Positions 4,783 through 5,105 of a stretch of DNA of 5,105 nt are shown here, piece by piece. Origin of the DNA: Thermococci archaeon (lineage in GTDB: Archaea > Methanobacteriota_B > Thermococci > Thermococcales > Thermococcaceae); assembly GCA_003660485.1 (NCBI GenBank), contig QMUI01000087.1, forward strand, positions 1 to 5,105, given 5' to 3'. The position numbers and the translations under genes were made by a program. The notes beneath the pieces are model-generated. The model was not told the origin of the DNA. It made no database searches and worked only from the letters and a program-made list of their open reading frames with translations. Each line of letters opens with the position of its first letter. Positions within the stretch are counted from its first letter, which is position 1.

Positions 4783-5105
4783 TCCTCAATGTCCCCCTTG
4801 ATGATCTCTCCAGCCTTCTCAACGTTCAGGGTTTCAACGTCTATCCAGTGAACGTAAAGATATGTCCCATCGAGCTTCTTCACGACATCCAGGGTTAAAG
4901 TTCCTGGGGTCAGCGTAATTGAGTTTGCCAGTATAGTTACCCCGGTATTTGAGTGCAGATCAGTTTTAATCCTCACTATCCCTGGGTTTATGTCCATCAT
5001 TACTGCGTGCTTCGCAACCTTAATGTTACTCTCAAGGAGCCTGAAGGCCATAATTATTAGGTACTGGGGCAGGTAAAGGAAGGCGAAGTACAGGATCTTC
5101 CAGAC
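4758..5105 (-). CDS. mrpE: Mrp/Mnh antiporter subunit E, N-terminus beyond the window
   Basis: The reading frame is open to the window edge, so this is the last 115 residues of a protein usually about 150-170 long. An internal Met at 5051 is not the start, because the upstream in-frame residues (VWKILYFAFLYLPQYLII) are a normal membrane segment of the family. After that helix come SNIKVAKHAV, INPGIVRIKTDL, then the MnhE signature ANSITLTPGTLTLDV and YLYVHWIDVET, all typical. The C-terminal half is soluble and probably cytoplasmic. Equivalent to MbhA. It is the most upstream operon member visible; the promoter must lie outside the window. The stop TAG at 4758-4760 is inside mrpF. Confidence 0.92.
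   Translation of the reverse strand, partial: VWKILYFAFLYLPQYLIIMAFRLLESNIKVAKHAVMMDINPGIVRIKTDLHSNTGVTILANSITLTPGTLTLDVVKKLDGTYLYVHWIDVETLNVEKAGEIIKGDIEEWLKKIFW

Noticed and set aside
4210..4801. Open frames on the + strand opposite mrpG and mrpF (4210-4488, 4281-4484, 4481-4801)
   Set aside because: They are complements of well-supported membrane protein genes, lack ribosome sites, and resemble no family.
1..5105. CRISPR arrays, tRNA/rRNA genes, insertion sequences and inverted repeats
   Set aside because: Nothing resembling repeat-spacer units, tRNA-like sequence or transposase coding was seen by eye; coding genes fill almost the whole window.

Overview
The window looks like chromosomal DNA from a hyperthermophilic archaeon of the Thermococcales, most probably Pyrococcus. 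The evidence is a form III RuBisCO that closely resembles the Pyrococcus enzymes as I remember them, Lys/Glu-rich proteins with AGG/AGA arginine codons, purine-rich GGAGG/GGTG ribosome sites, and tightly packed overlapping genes. No search was run, so the genus is inferred from recognition.

Left part, + strand (1-1705): the C-terminal end of an MgtE/SLC41-type divalent-cation transporter; a complete archaeal RuBisCO large subunit (rbcL) with every catalytic residue I looked for; and a 63-residue, strongly basic protein I do not recognise.

Right part, - strand (5105 down to 1647): seven consecutive genes of an Mrp/Mnh-type multisubunit cation/proton antiporter module, read in the order mrpE (cut by the window edge), mrpF, mrpG, a short protein equivalent to the C-terminal tail of MrpA, mrpB, mrpC, mrpD. 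Neighbours overlap by 4 to 25 bases or lie 1 base apart, so this is a single translationally coupled operon. Two genes (mrpB, mrpD) start with GTG inside a GTGA stop/start overlap. The order EFG-A'-BCD differs from bacterial mrpABCDEFG but matches the Mrp-like half of the Pyrococcus membrane-bound hydrogenase (Mbh). No hydrogenase gene and no large NuoL-like MrpA are visible here, and the operon ends at mrpD.

The two blocks converge, and mrpD and the small basic gene overlap tail-to-tail by 59 bases. In function, RuBisCO belongs to the archaeal AMP/nucleoside salvage route (ribulose-1,5-bisphosphate + CO2 to two 3-phosphoglycerate), while the Mrp module handles Na+/H+ exchange across the membrane. 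I see no direct metabolic link beyond adjacency. I did not find a wholly new system. The points most worth a second look are the overlap, the free-standing Mbh-like Mrp module, and atypical intramembrane acidic positions in two of its subunits. No gene-free stretch exceeds 50 bases.
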